Shown here: positions 1-12,864 of the stretch, piece by piece
Layout of the letters: each line of letters begins with the position of its first letter
Numbering within the stretch: the first letter of the stretch is position 1
DNA from: Hyperoodon ampullatus
Lineage: Eukaryota > Chordata > Mammalia > Artiodactyla > Ziphiidae
Length of the DNA stretch: 64,000 nucleotides
Direction of reading: 5' to 3'
Assembly: GCA_949752795.1 (NCBI GenBank)
Contig: OX457071.1
Location: 74,365,983 to 74,429,982 of the forward strand
Made by a program: the position numbers and the translations under genes
The notes under the pieces: generated by a model
What the model was told of the DNA's origin: nothing
Database searches by the model: none
What the model saw: the letters and a program-made list of their open reading frames with translations, nothing else

Positions 1-640
1 CCGTTCACCGGTTCCATCGAGGCAGGAACGGCCGATCCCCTTCCCCTGTGGGGAAGTCAGGTGGCACTGGCTTGCTGAGGATCGTTCCAAGGGGTCAGAA
101 TGAACCTCTGCCTCATGGCTGTGAGGGCAGAGAGTCAAAGTTCAAGTACAAAACTGTGATCAATACACTGATAAGCCTCAGAGGTGGAGAACTGGGTTTA
201 AATCGGGTGTCAGAACAGGAGGGATTGGAGAGACGGTCAAAAACCAGGAGCAATTAGTTCAATCCGATGAATGGGAGAGTGATCAGGAAAAATGCCTCCG
301 ATGGTGGCCGTTCCCATAGCTGGTTGGTTGCTTGACTTGAGTTGGTGTATGTTTGATGGGGAGTCAGGCGCTAAAGAAAGGGCTGAGAAGGGGACAAATC
401 AGAACCCAGATTCCTGCCTCTTTCCTCACATCCAGTTGAGCAGCCTACGTCCTTTGGAATCCTCATCGTCTCCTTCCCATTGTGTCAGGTCAGTGAGGGC
501 GTGCTCATGTCCCACGTCACCCCTTAAGTGGCGGCAACCCCCCTGCGGTCTCTCAGGGCAGTCCTTCCACAGGCTCATTTGGGTGCCTCCCATGTCCACG
601 TCCCCAGCTGTCTCCCTTACGTCCTCACTGTTCTTACAAT
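1..640. other. Intergenic DNA, nothing recognised
   Basis: Mixed-composition unique-looking sequence. Short open frames occur on both strands but none shows a domain, splice-bounded exon or codon pattern that I can support. I see no promoter-like CpG cluster. Confidence 0.5.
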
Positions 641-1215
641 AACACATAAGATCTTTATATTTTTGGCCTCTGCCTACCTTTCGCAACTTCATTTTCTACT
701 ATTTAGGGGGCCTCTCGGGGTCCTCACCTTGCCCTTTGCACTTCCAAGTTTGTGGCCGTGCTGTTCTCTCTTCCTGTGATGGCCTTTCTGGTTAACTCCT
801 GTTTATCCTTTGACTCTCACCTCCAGCATCGCTTCTGCAAATGCTCCTCTTGTCCTGTCTCCAGGGCACAGCAGACACGAGATCTGGGACCTGCACTACT
901 TCTTAGGGGCCCATGAAAATGTTTTAATTTCTTTAAAAATCATCAAAATATATACGTCTATGTAAATATGATGTAACCTGTATCACATTTATCATTATAC
1001 CAACACAGCAGTAGAATATAATTTTGACATTTTTTATGGAGGAAGGGGCCAAGGCAAAAGTGCCAGAATCCTGTCATCCCCCATTTAGGAGCTTCAGCTA
1101 CACTCTGTCTTCCCCTGAGAACTGTGAGCTTCTTGAAGTCATCCTCGGCCCCTAGCATGAGGCCAGGTACACAACAGGTCACTCTATGTATTTAATAAGT
1201 AATGGATAAAAGTTT
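640..1215 (+). repeat. Ancient L2 LINE fragment, sense
   Basis: The stretch reads like a diverged L2 3' region. It has a 'TTTGCACTTCC...CTGTTCTCTCTTCCTG' type segment near 738-775. It ends with the typical L2 tail logic near 1120-1200 (a 'GTGAGCTTCTTGAAG' followed by 'CCTAGCATGAGGCCAGGTAC' and an A/T-rich end). There is no open frame. The internal boundary is fuzzy because the copy is old. Confidence 0.5.
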
Positions 1216-1485
1216 GGGTATGTAGGTAGACGCTGGCTTACAAATAGCTTGTATCAGTCCATTAAAAGTTGTTGGTAAGATTTTTTTTTGGAAATTCAGA
1301 ATACATTTACCATGGAAATAATATCACACGTTTGTACTCTGAGGCAAGAGGAAAAGGCTTCTGTTCCAGGCCAGCCCACAAAAATTTACATTACTCAGAA
1401 TGATCCTGAAATACGAGTTAAGCACAGTCAAAAGCAGAAAAACCCAACAGTCCTGGAAGTTAACAAAGAATGAAACTGAAGAAAT

Positions 1486-2085
1486 ATCGAAGTAAGTCAG
1501 AAAGAGAAAACCAAATACTGTATATTAATGCATATATGTGGAATCTAGAAAAATGGTATAGATGATATTATCTGTAAAGCAGAAATAGAGAGACAGACAT
1601 AGAGTACAAACGTATGGATACCAAGGGGGAAGGGGGAGTGGGATGAATTGGGAGATTGGGATTGACATATATACACTACTATGTATAAAATAGATAACTA
1701 GGGCACGTACCTGGTGTTCCAGTGGATAAGACTCGGCCCTCCCAATGCAGGGGGCCTGCGTTTGATCCCTGGTCGGGGAGTTAGATCCCACATGCCGCAA
1801 CTAAGAAGTCCGCATGCTGCAACTAAGACCCGGAGCAGCCTAAATAAATAAATAAATAAATAAATAAATATTTAAATATAAGTAAAATAAAATAGATAAC
1901 TAATGAGAACCTACTCTATGGCACAACAGGGAACTCTACTCGGTGCTCTGTGGTGACCTAAATGGGAAGGAAATCCAAAAAAGGGGATATATGTATACGT
2001 ATGGCTGATTCACTTTGCTGTACAGCAGAAACTGACACAGCAGTGAAAAGCACCTATACTCCAATAAAAAAGAAAAAAACAATTT
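1486..2085 (+). repeat. L1 3' end, sense, interrupted by a SINE
   Basis: This is the 3' end of a cetartiodactyl L1: the 'GGAATCTA' segment, the purine-rich tract at 1622-1660, 'GACATATATACACTACTA' and the terminal 'CTCCAATAAAAAAG'. It is 5'-truncated and split at 1701 by a CHR-type SINE. The same L1 tail recurs at 10860-11245 and 31840-32395 in sense and at 22975-23960 in antisense, which allows direct comparison. Confidence 0.85.
1701..1888 (+). mobile_element. CHR-type tRNA-derived SINE in L1
   Basis: The insertion starts at a 'CTGGTGTTCCAGTGGATAAG' tRNA-like head. It continues through a 'TTTGATCCCTGGTCGGGG' B-box-like region and ends in (TAAA)n. It is flanked by the 14-bp duplication AAAATAGATAACTA ending at 1700 and again at 1889-1902. 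It therefore integrated into the L1 tail after that L1 landed. It is more diverged and shorter-bodied than the young copies with the GCCCGCGTACCGC end. Confidence 0.85.
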
Positions 2086-3249
2086 ATCTCGAACGCTAGC
2101 ACTTGAGATGTTGAGGGCTGCCTCTCCCAGATTTTAAGTTGTCCTCCCCTCATCAGCTGTGGCAGAGGGATTTAGGTTTAATCTTTAAAAGTGTTTACTC
2201 TGTGTGATTGTGTGATGGGAGAGTAGTTTGTGTCTTTGTAGTTGATGATAGTTAAGCACCTTCTTACTCAATATAACATCACCAAGAAGCTCTTGAGTTT
2301 GCCCAGGTGAGAAAGGGGTTTAACTATGTTGACTGCGTACATGGAGAAGGGCAATTACCACGTCCACCTCAGGAAAGTGTGAGTCCAGTCGTCTGGAGAC
2401 ACAAAGAGTAACCTTGACCCCTTGACACAGGGTGAGGAGTACTTACAGCTTCAGTGATTTTATAATGTTGACCCCCAACACTCAGAGTTTTTTTGGTGAT
2501 CTGGACAGCTTAAATAATTTACCCCAGGTCTCATGGGTGGATAGAAGCAAGGCAAAAAAGCCTTGTAATTTTTTAAAGTGTCTTAACTTTGTTAATTACC
2601 AAAAAAAAATTTTTTTTTCACAGCTCTGACCCCATGTGCTCATTGTCAAAAGATGTCTAACTCCTGGTCTTATAAGGCTAACGACTCGAGCTCAGTATAG
2701 GGAAAGACCTCTTCTAACCTATTCAGAACAAACGTTCTGAGCCCTGGGCTGGCTCTTTAGGGCTTTGGGGAAGTGTGATCTGATTCATCATGCTGCTCCA
2801 GGGATTCAGTTCAGTGCCAAAGCAGGTCCTCAGATCTGCAGCTGTCTGTTACACGTGAGCACTGGGCTCCACTCACTTCTGCAGTAATTTTAATAGCATC
2901 TGCTAGAGTAGTGTAGGTTTCAGATCAGAGATGGTGATGTGATGATGTCATTCAGGCATTTCTCATTATCATTCAGGTAAATACCTTAAGGTCATATTTC
3001 TTAGGCCGTATAACAATGAATATCCTTAAAAAAGGAAATAAACTAGGAACATTTAACCTGTCATATTTAAGCCCCAAATACAGATCCATGAGAGTTTCAG
3101 GCCTAGGGGAAGATGGACAATCTTCTAAGCACATCTTCTTTGGGCCCCCGAGAGCCTGCACTTAAAATTTCTAAGTTAATTGCCAAGCCTGCTTTTAAAG
3201 ACAAAAGATGTTATTTCCCTTTCACTTCACACTCAATATTATGTCAGTT
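2086..3249. other. Intergenic DNA, nothing recognised
   Basis: I see no convincing gene or named repeat. There is an A/T homopolymer pair at about 2600-2620. The short open frames at 2432-2629 and 2973-3161 have no recognisable content. Confidence 0.4.
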
Positions 3250-3650
3250 CGGGTCTCTGACAAACGGACACATCAAGACAGGATTATACATACAAGAGGT
3301 GTATTGGGGAGACACCTGTTAAGGGTAAAGGCCGAGAGAAAGGAGGGGGGACGACGGAGGCTCCGGGAGGAGAAGCTGCAGACTGCAGGGCTGTTCTGAG
3401 AGCAGCTCAGGTGGGCATCGTCAGGGCTGACACAGGAGCCCGCCACCGGCAGGGACGGCCCAGCTCTTGTCCCTGCTCAGGCCGGTCACTGGCTAGGGGC
3501 AGCTTGGGGAAGCGTAGCCTGGGCCTGCGTGCCTTGGCAGGCCCCAAGGGTGGGGGCACCTGGAGGCTGTCAGCCAGTTGTGTCCCCACCACAGGCTCTC
3601 TTGGGTGGTGCACCTGCAAGATCGCCACAAACACGTAGCATCATTCGTTT
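3250..3650. other. GC-richer block, possibly an old antisense LTR
   Basis: A GC-rich stretch with open frames on both strands (3407-3638) that mirror one another, as composition artefacts do. The purine-rich lead-in at 3325-3375 resembles antisense LTR sequence, but I cannot assign a family. I do not call a gene here. Confidence 0.25.
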
Positions 3651-3769
3651 CCAGAAACAGTCACAATTGGATCCTGGTTTAGTCTGAATCCTCTGTTTCT
3701 CTCCCAAACCACCTGTAACCATTTTCTATTGCTTGATCCCAACTGCCAGCAGGTAAGTTAACATTGTTA

Positions 3770-4193
3770 GGGACTTCCCTGGTGGTCCAGTGGTTAAGAC
3801 TTGGAGCTCCCTGGGCTTCCCTGGTGGCGCAGTGGTTGAGAGTCCGCCTGCCGATGCAGGGGACACGGGTTCGTGCCCCGGTCCGGGAGGATCCCACATG
3901 CCGCAGAGCGGCTGGGCCCGTGAGCCATGGCCACTGAGCCTGTGCTCCGGAGCCTGTGCTCCGCAAGGGGAGAGGCCACAACAGTGAGAGGCCCGCCTAC
4001 CGCAAAAAAAAAAAAAAAAAAAAAAAAAAGACTTGGAGCTCCCAATGCAGGGGGGCTGGGTTCAATCCCTGGTCGGGGAACTAGATCCCGCATGCGTGCC
4101 GCAACTAAGAAGCCTGCATGCTGCAACTAAGGAGCCCACAGCTAAGACCCGGAGCAGCCAAAATAAAATAAATAAATATTAAAAACAACAAAC
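3770..4193 (+). mobile_element. Older CHR SINE, host of a nested SINE
   Basis: The outer element begins 'GGGACTTCCCTGGTGGTCC', is interrupted at 3812, and resumes at 4044 with 'AATGCAGGGGGGCTGGG', ending in an AAAT/AAAAC-rich tail. A short AACATTG flanks it at about 3760 and 4194. It belongs to the same general class as the copy at 1701-1888. Confidence 0.85.
3812..4027 (+). mobile_element. Young CHR SINE nested in an older SINE
   Basis: A complete roughly 200-bp copy starting 'GGGCTTCCCTGGTGGCGCAG' and ending '...CGCCTACCGC' plus a long poly-A. The direct repeat AAGACTTGGAGCTCCC lies immediately before it and again at 4028-4043, proving target-primed insertion into the outer SINE. The poly-A is uninterrupted, which fits recent activity. 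Confidence 0.92.
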
Positions 4194-4349
4194 AAACATT
4201 GCTACGGGTCTCATTTTAACTTTCTCTTTCCCAGCTTAAATAAACTTATTCCTTTCACTGCTACCCACGGGATCCTCTTAAGGTTTGCCAAGCCCCTTTG
4301 CCAAAGCCCAGAACTCCAGCCAGTGTTCTCCACAAGCAGGATGCTGTCT

Positions 4350-4570
4350 GAGAGGCAATTTACAAGAGCGATTAGGAGCACAGACTCGGGTGACAGATGT
4401 TAGCTCAAGTCCAGAGTTTGCCACACGATGGCTTGGAGACCTTGTGCAAGTACTACAACTCTCTGGTCAACATTTTCCTTGTTTGTGAAAGGTGGATAAC
4501 AATGACACGTACCTAGTGGGGTTAAAGGGGATAATGCATGTACACACACCATGCTGCAGAAATATTTTTA
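4350..4570 (+). repeat. MIR SINE
   Basis: Typical MIR body: 'GGAGCACAGACTCGGGTGAC', then the 'TTGTGCAAGTACTACAACTC' segment and the 'TTGTTTGTGAAAGGTGGATAAC' segment. It is a diverged tRNA-derived element common to all mammals. Confidence 0.7.
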
Positions 4571-5150
4571 ACGTTGTATCCAGTCCTGAGCTTAATTTAT
4601 AAAAGGACTTTTGTTGCTGACTCATACCCAATTTGTGATCCACTTGGCTTAGCCTTGAAGTACTTTTGTACATTATTCATTCTCAGTAAGTATCTGCCAG
4701 TGTGATACTGCTGTCTCTGTTTTTCCTTCCTAAATGTACTCTACTATTTTTATTCTTGCTCCTTGACCCTCTCTCCACCAGCTTTTCTGCAAAGTCTGTG
4801 CTTCTGGGAATCAGTTAAAGGTTTTCATTTTTGCTTTTTTATTTTTGGGGTTTTTTAGTGATGCTGTGAGCCAAGAGGTAAGAAGCTACTTGTATAGTTG
4901 TTAAAGTGGTCCACCTCTGAGCTCTCATAACGAAGGCCTCTTCTGGATTCATAGTGGTTCCTAGGTTTTCAGAAAGTTGGCATAGCCACAAACTCTTTGA
5001 TCTCTGTTTCATGAAAACCAATATATTGAAAGGTGATGGGAATCCCCCCAATCTGATTATGATCCTAATTTGATCCCTCTCATTGCTAATAATCTGGAAG
5101 GGGAATGCCAGCCCCACTCTGAAATGCTAATAATAATCATAATCATAATC
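4571..5150. other. Intergenic DNA, nothing recognised
   Basis: A/T-rich unique-looking sequence with an (AATAATCAT)-like run at about 5128-5152. No coding or regulatory signal that I can defend. Confidence 0.4.
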
Positions 5151-5159
5151 AGCACATCA

Positions 5160-5400
5160 TCTTAATTTTCTATGACATTTCATTTGCCCAAAGAGATTTC
5201 ATGCTTATTGTCTCATCTGATGTTCAAACCAACTTGAGAGTAGGTTGGGTAAGAATTATTTATGCTTATTTTGGAAGAAACTGAAGTACAGAGAGGTGAA
5301 TAATTTGCCTAAATCGACTAAAAGGCCACTGGCAGAGTCAGAAACAGATCTTGGATTTCTTGATTTTTGTTTCATACTAAATGACCAAAGAATCAGAATG
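5160..5400 (+). repeat. MIR/L3-like ancient repeat
   Basis: The order 'TTATTGTCTCATCTGATG', 'GAAACTGAAGTACAGAGAGG', 'GGCAGAGTCAGAAACAGATC' is the usual arrangement of an old MIR-family element. The copy is diverged, so the subfamily cannot be set. Confidence 0.45.
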
Positions 5401-5839
5401 TTGTTGATGATGCTTGTGCAAAGCCTATGAACCCACCAGCTATTCCATCTTTTGGGGAACACAGGTGGAACAATGACAAATGGAGTAAAATTCACAATAG
5501 TAAACCATTTTTTTGTTTACAGCCCTCACTGCACCAGCTCATGTGTGATCTCCAGCTCTTTTCAAATTCTTCTTGTTGCTTTCTGCGCATCTCTCTGGAG
5601 GAGTCTCATGTGTGCTTGCAAACAAGTTCTCTCAGGTTCTGCCCATTGTCTGTGTCTATAACATGAGTAACAATCTGATATTGTTGTGGTCGTATTTTAG
5701 ATCTGTCAACTCTGGAACTGCACCCAAGAAACAACTTCCTCTAAGGTTAGACTCTGAGGATTGGGTTGTTTTCTACAGTATTTGTGGACTATAATAGGTA
5801 GGGCTTTGCTCCTTCATCTGTGACATATGTTTTTGCCGT

Positions 5840-5964
5840 CTCCTTTTTTTTTTCCTTTTTTTATGAGTGGGATTGTGTTTCTGTCTTACTGGTTGTTTGG
5901 CCCGAGTCTTCCAACACTGGAGTCTGTAGACTGTTGGGTAGAGCTGGGTCTTGGTGCTGAGATG
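5840..5964. repeat. L1-associated segment 5' of the long L1
   Basis: A T-rich run (5842-5860) is followed by sequence that I associate with cetartiodactyl L1 flanks. It joins directly to the L1 body at about 5965. It could be a 5' inversion of the same insertion or a separate fragment. Confidence 0.35.
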
Positions 5965-8900
5965 AGGAGAATATAGGCAATCTACCTGAAAAAGAATTCA
6001 GAGTAATGATAGTAAATATGATCCAGAATCTCAGAAATAGAATGGAAGCACGGATTGAGCAACTACAAGAAATGTTTAACAAAGATCTAGAAAATTAAAG
6101 AACAAACAGAGATGAACAACATAATAACTGAAATGAAAAATACACCAGAAGAATCAATAACAGAATAACTGAGGCAGAAGAACAAATAGGTGAGCTGGAA
6201 GACAAAATGGTGGAAATAATGGCTGAGGAGCAGAATAAAGAAAAAAGAATGAAAATAATTGAAGACAATCTCAGAGACCTCTGGGACAACACTAAATGCA
6301 CCAACATTAGAATTATAGGGGTCCCAGAAGAAGAGGAGAAAAAGAAAGGGTCTGAGAAAATATATTAAGAGATTATAGTCAAAAACTTCCCTAACATGGG
6401 AAAGGAAATAGTCACCCAAGTCCAGGAAGCACAGAGAGTCCCATACAGGATAAACCCTAGGAGAAACACACCAACACACGTATTAATCAAACTAACAAAA
6501 ATTAAACTCAAAGAAAAAATATTAAAAGCAGCAAGGAAAAACAAAAAATAAAATACCATGGAATCCCCATAAGGCTATCAGCTGATTTTTCAGCAGAAAC
6601 TCTGCAGGCCAGAAGGGAGTGGCAGGATATACTTAAAGTGATAAAAGAGAAACACCTACAACCAAGATTACTCTACCCAGCAAGGATCTCATTCAGATTC
6701 AACAGAGAAATCAAAAGCTTTTCAGACAAGCAAAAGCTAACAGAATTCAGCACCACCAAACCAGCATTACAACAAATGCTAAAGAAACTTCTCCAGGCAG
6801 GAAACACAAGAGAAGAAAAAGACCCACAAAAACAAACCCAAAACAATTAAGTAAATGGTAATAGGAACATACATATCGATAATAACCTTGAATGTAAATG
6901 GATTAAATGCCCCAACCAAAAGACACAAACTGCCTGAATGAATACAAAAGCAAGACCCATATATATGCTGTCTACAAGAGACCCACTTCAGACCTAAGGA
7001 CACATACAGACTGAAGGTGAAGGGATGGAAAAAGATATTCCATGTACATGGAAATCAAAAGAAAGCTGGAGTAGCAATACTCGCATCAGATAAAATAGAC
7101 TTTAAAATAAAGACTGTTACAAGACATAAGGAAGGACACTACATAATGATCAAGGGACCAATCCAAGAAGAAGGTATAACAATTATAAATGTTTATGCAC
7201 CCAAATAGAAGCACCTCAATACATAAGGCAAATGCTAACAACCATGAAAGGGGAAATCAACAGTAACACAATAATAGTAGGGGACTTTAACACCCCACTT
7301 ACACCAATGGACAGATCATCCAAACAGAAAATAAATAAGGAAACACAAGCTTTAAATGACACATTAGACCAGATAGATTTAACTGATATTTATAGAATAT
7401 TCCACCCAAAAGTGGCAGAATACACTTTCTTCTCAAGTGCTCATGGAACATTCTCCAGGGTAGATCACATCTTGGGTCACAAATCAAGCCTTGGAAAATT
7501 TAAGAAAACTGAAATCGTATCAGTCATCTTTTATGACCAAAATGCTGTGAGATTGGAAATCAATTACATGAAAAAAACTCTAAAAATCACAAATACATGG
7601 AGGCTAAACAGTGCACTACTAAATAATCAAGAGATCACTGAATAAATCAAAGAAGAAATAAAAAAATACATAAACAAATGATAACAAAAACACAACAACC
7701 CAAAACCTATTGGATGCAGCAAAAGCAGTTCTAAGAGGGAAGGTTTTTTTTTTTTAAAAAAAGGGAAGTTTATAGCAATTCAATTTCACCTCAAGAAACA
7801 AGAAGAATCTCAAATAAACAATCTAACCCTACACTTAAAACAACTAGAGAAAGAAGAACAAAGAAAACCCAAAGTCAGTAGAAGGAAAGAAATCATAAAG
7901 ATCAAAGCAGAAATAAATGAAATAGAAACAAAGAAAACAATAGCAAAGATCAATAAAACTAAAAGCTGGTTCTTTGACAAGATAAACAAAATTGATAAAC
8001 CCTTAGCCAGACTCATCAAGAAAAAATGGGAGAGGATGCAAATCAATAAACTTAGAAATGAAAAAGGAGAAATCACAACTGACACCACAAAAATACAAAG
8101 GATTATAAGAGACTACTACAAACACTTATATGCCAGTAAAATGGACAACCACGACGAAATGGACAAATTCTTGGAAAGGTACAATTTTCCAAGACTGAAC
8201 CAGGAAGAATTAGAAAATATAAACAGACCTATCACAAGTAATGAAATTGAAACCATAATTAAAAATCTTGCAACAAACAAAAGTCCAGGACAAGATGGCT
8301 TCACAAGCGAATTCTATCAAACATTTAGAGAAGAGCTAACACCGATCCTTCTCAAACTCTTCCAAAACATTGCAGAGGGAGAAACACTCCCAAATTCGTT
8401 CTACGAAACCACCATCACCCTGATACCAAAACCAAAAAAAGATATCACAAAAAAAGAAAATTATTGACCAATATCACTGATGAACATAGAGGCAAAAATC
8501 CTGAACAAAATACTAGCAAACAGAATCCAACAACACACTAAAAGGGTCATACACCATGAGCAAAGGGGATTTATTCCAGGGATGCGAGGATTCTTCAATA
8601 TATGCAAATCAATCAATGGGATACACCACACTAACAAATTAAGGAGTCAGAACCATATGATCATCTCAATTGATGCAGAAAAAGCTTTTGACAAAATCAA
8701 CACTCATTTATGATAAAAACTCTCCAGAAAATGGGCATAGAGGGAAACTACCTCAAGATAATATAGGCCATATATGACAAACCTACAGCAAACATCATAC
8801 TCAATGGTGAAAAACTGAAAGGATTTCTGCTAAGATCAGGAAGAAGACAAGTATGTCCACTCTCGCCAATCTTATTCAACTTAGTTTTGGAAGTCCTAGC

Positions 8901-11245
8901 CACGGCAATCAGAGAAGAAAAAGAAATACAAATTGGAAAAGAAGAAGTAAAACTGTCACTGTTTGTAGATGACATGGTACTATACATAGAAAATGTTAAA
9001 GATGCCACCTGAAAACTACTAGAACTAATCAATGAATTTGGTAAGGTTGCAGGATACAAAATTAATGCAGAGGAATCTCTGGCATTCCTATACACCACCA
9101 GCGAAAAATCAGAAAGAGAAATTAAGGAAACACTCCCATTTACCACTGCAACAAAAAGAATAAAATACCTAGGAATAAACCTGCCTAAGGAGGCTAAAGT
9201 CTTGTACTCAGAAAGCTATAAAACACTGATGAAAGAAATCAAAGATTACATAAACAGATGGAGAAATACACCATGTTCTTAGATTGGAAGAATCAATATT
9301 GTGAAAATGGCTGTACTACCCAAAGTAATCTACAGATTCAGTGCAATCCCTATCAAACTACCAATGGCATTCTTCACAGAATTAGAAAAAAATTTTACAA
9401 TTCGTATGGAAACACAAAAGACCCCAAATAGCCAAAGCAATCTTGAGAAAGAAAAACAGAGTTGGAGGAATCAGGCTCCCTGAGTTCAAACTATATCACA
9501 AAGCTACAGTAGTCAAGACAGTATGGTACTTTCACAAAAACAGAAATATAGATCAATGGTACAGGATAGAATGCCCAGAGATAAACCCATGCACATATGG
9601 TCACCTAATTTACGACAAAGGAGGAAAGAGCATACAATAGAGAAAAGACAGCCTCTTCAATAAGTGGTGCTGGGAAAACTGGACAGCTACATGTCAAAGA
9701 ATGAAATTAGAACACTACCTAACACCATACACAAAAATAAACTCCAGATGGAATAAAGACCTAAATGTAAGTAAGACCAGACACTATAAAACTCTTAGAG
9801 GAAAACATAGGAAAATCACTCTTTGACATAAACCACAGCAAGATCTTTTTTGACCCACCTCCTAGAGTAATGGAAATAAAAACAAAATAAACAAATGGGA
9901 CCTAATTAAACTTCAAAGCTTTTGCACAGCAAAGGAACCATAAACAAGACAAAAAGACAACCCTCAGAATGGGAGAAAATATTTTCAAATGAAACAACAG
10001 ACAAAGGATTCATCTCCAAAATATACAAATAGCTCATGGAGCTCAATATCAAATAAACAAACAATCCAATTAAAAAATTGGGGGCTTCCCTGGTGGCACA
10101 GTGGTTGAGAGTCCACCTGCCAATGCAGGGGACACGGGTTCGTGCCCTGGTCCGGGAAAATCCCACATGCCGCGGAGCGGCTAGGCCCGTGAGCCATGGC
10201 CGCTGAGCCTGCGCGTCTGGAGTCTGTGCTCCACAACGGGAGAGGCCACAACAGTAAGAGGCCCGCTTACCGCAAAAAAAAAAAAAATTGGGAGAAGACC
10301 TAAATAGACATTTCACCAAAGAAGACATACAGATGGCCAAGAGGCACATGAAAAGATGCTCAACATCACTAATTATTAGGGAAATGCAAATCAAAACTAC
10401 AATGAGGTATCACCTCACACCTGTCAGAATGGCCATTATCAAAAACATCTAGAAACAATAAATGCTGGAAAGGGTGTGTTGAAAGCAAACCCTCCTGCAT
10501 TGTTGGTGGGATGTAAATTGATACAACCACTATGGAAAACAGTATGGAGTTTCCTTAAAAAACTAAAAATAGATCTACCATATGACCCAGCAATCCCACT
10601 ACTGGGCATATACCCTGAGAAAACCATAATTCAAAAAGAGGTACCACAGTGTTCACTGCAGCACTGTTTACGATAGCTAGGACATGGAACCAACCTAAAT
10701 GTCCATTGACAGATGAATGGATAAAGAAGATGTGGCACATATATACAATGGAATATTACTCAGCCATAGAAAGAAATGAAATTGAGTTATTTGTAATGAG
10801 GTGGATGGACCTAGAGTCTGTCATACAGAGTGAAGACTGAAAGAGAAAAAGAAATACCACATGCCAACGCATATATATGGAATCTAAAAAAAAAAAAAAA
10901 GGTACTGATGAACCTAGTGGCAGGGCAGGAATAAAGACATAGACATAAAGAATGGACTTGAGGACATGGTGGGTGTGGGGGAAGCTGGGGCGAAGTGATA
11001 GTAGCATGGACATATATACACTAACAAATGTAAAACAGATAGCTATTGGGAAGCAGCAGCATAGCACAGCGAGATCAGCTTGGTGCTTTGCGATGACCTA
11101 GAGGGGTGGGATAGGGAGAATGGGAGGGAGGCTCAAGAGGGAGGGGATATGGGAACATATGCATGCATATGGCTGATTCACTTTGTTATAAAGCAGAAGC
11201 TAACACAGTATTGTGAAGCAATTATACTCCAATAAAGATCTATTA
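5965..11245 (+). mobile_element. Long, dead LINE-1, sense
   Basis: Most of an L1 without a full 5'UTR. Positions 5965-6850 carry a degraded ORF1: a coiled-coil segment rich in Glu, Gln and Lys, then the RNA-binding region. Positions 6858-10840 carry ORF2: endonuclease with N-V-N-G-L-N-A-P near 6890 and V-G-D-F-N near 7280; reverse transcriptase with S-P-G-Q-D-G-F near 8283 and the catalytic F-V-D-D-M-V-L-Y at about 8963-8986 (usually F-A-D-D in mammalian L1). A 3'UTR runs to AATAAAGATC plus poly-A. Many stops and frameshifts break both frames, and a SINE sits at 10082-10283. It cannot move by itself. Confidence 0.93.
10082..10283 (+). mobile_element. Young CHR SINE in the L1 3' part of ORF2
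   Basis: Starts GGGCTTCCCTGGTGGCACAG and ends 'GCCCGCTTACCGC' plus poly-A. The target repeat (A)5ATTGGG flanks both ends (before 10081 and at about 10284-10292). It postdates the host L1 and interrupts the region encoding the ORF2 C-terminus. Confidence 0.92.
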
Positions 11246-12857
11246 AAAAAAAGATGTAGGGCTTGGTTTGCTCAAATTGTCTCAATCATGTTATATATTT
11301 TATGATCCAAACTCATGTACAAATAAGGAAATAAAGCAAGTTGTGGTCACCTGCCCCAGAAAGATTACATTTTGCCCTACGGGAATGGGAACCACTGATC
11401 TTTGCTAGTAGTCGTGCCCAAGTTCCCTGAGTTGATACAGGTAGTAAAAGAAGAGAGTGATCAGAGTTCTCCAGAACCTTATAGAGAACTGAAAGGATGA
11501 TATCATTATCATTCCACTGTTTACACAAACAGCATTGTACCACCTTTTAGTTCTCATTTTAGACCCTGCCCCCTCTTATAATTCAATTTCAAGTTTCAAC
11601 TCAGCACACCCCCTTAGGGACCAAACAAAATTTAAAAATAAGAATCACTGAGAATGAAATGATCATCACAGGATAGAAATTTGTATCCAACCAAAACAAT
11701 ACCAGAAACACTTCCAGCAATCATTAAGAAGGTCTTGGGAAATATGGCTGAAGTTGATCTGCAGCCAAAGAAGTCAGAATTTGAGTCTTATTCTGAGTCT
11801 TAAAGGCAAACATGCCTAAAAGAAAATACACAAACTTAAAAGATCATTTTGCAATAAAGCATCCAAATAAGAAAGCCAAAGGGAAGGAGAGACCTCAAAT
11901 GTTAATTACAAAATGTATCCACTCCCAAACAATGCAGAGGGGGAGCCAAGATGATTCCCTCCACCCATGAACTCTCAACTTTACAGTAACAGCCGCAGAG
12001 CCTCTAGAAGCTGGATTGAAAAAACCAGAGTTTCATTTTCTGTCGGAAACTTGAGTGAAAATTAGTTAGCTTTATTTACAGTATTTCAGTTCATCTATCT
12101 TTTGGAAGCAGCAGTCCAGAACATGAATGCGAATTACACATTCTATTCCCAGCTCCCAGCATGCATATGGCAGGGCTGAATTTAGACCATGGGAAAAGGG
12201 GGAGAATTTAAGTTAAGTGACTAAGAACAAACACCTCGATGATCTTCACCCACCGGAGCATCCTCCTGAGTTTATAGGTTGCCACCCCTTGGAGCTCTGT
12301 GGGAGACTCAGGTAAACTCAGTCACAGGAAGCTAGAGGCTGTTTAGCTCCAAGTTTTGTAGCCTGTAGAGATGTAGCCTCTTTTTTACAGGAACTTTACA
12401 GATAGTGTGGGGAGATGCAGAGCAGTGCTACCCAACTGCCGCTGAATTCCTAGTCTTCTCAGTGCCTTTGAGAAGACTTGTATTTAAAACTAGAGTAAAA
12501 CACCCAAAATATGCCCTACCCACAGCCAGACGCCCAAACTAAAAGGCTTATCTGCCCCAGTTCTCCTCTTATCTGGCTGCTGTCTCCCCTCTAGGCTTTA
12601 TTTATCTAACTCTGCTCATCTTGGAAGGATCGACTTTTTTCAGGAAGTCATCTTTGCTTACTCTAATTGAAACTTCTCTCTCACTCAAAGTTTCTCTCCT
12701 TCAGGCCTAGAGTAAGATTTTCAGAGGACTGTGGGTGTGAGGTTTTAATGCTCGCCCATTATACTTCAAAGCAAAAACAACCCTAAAATATACAATATGT
12801 GTACAAAGTCTCTAACTTCTTCCTATAATTGTTAGTATTTTTATAAAGTTTTTCATT
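11246..12857. other. Intergenic DNA, nothing recognised
   Basis: Roughly 1.6 kb after the L1 tail with no gene, named repeat or CpG cluster that I can assign. The small antisense open frame at 11313-11543 has no recognisable motif. An old, unclassified LTR-like origin for parts of this block is possible. Confidence 0.35.
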
Positions 12858-12864
12858 AAAAAAA

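Noticed and set aside
3407..3638. Matching open frames on both strands at 3.4-3.6 kb
   Set aside because: Mirror frames of equal length with low-complexity composition. No protein family recognised.
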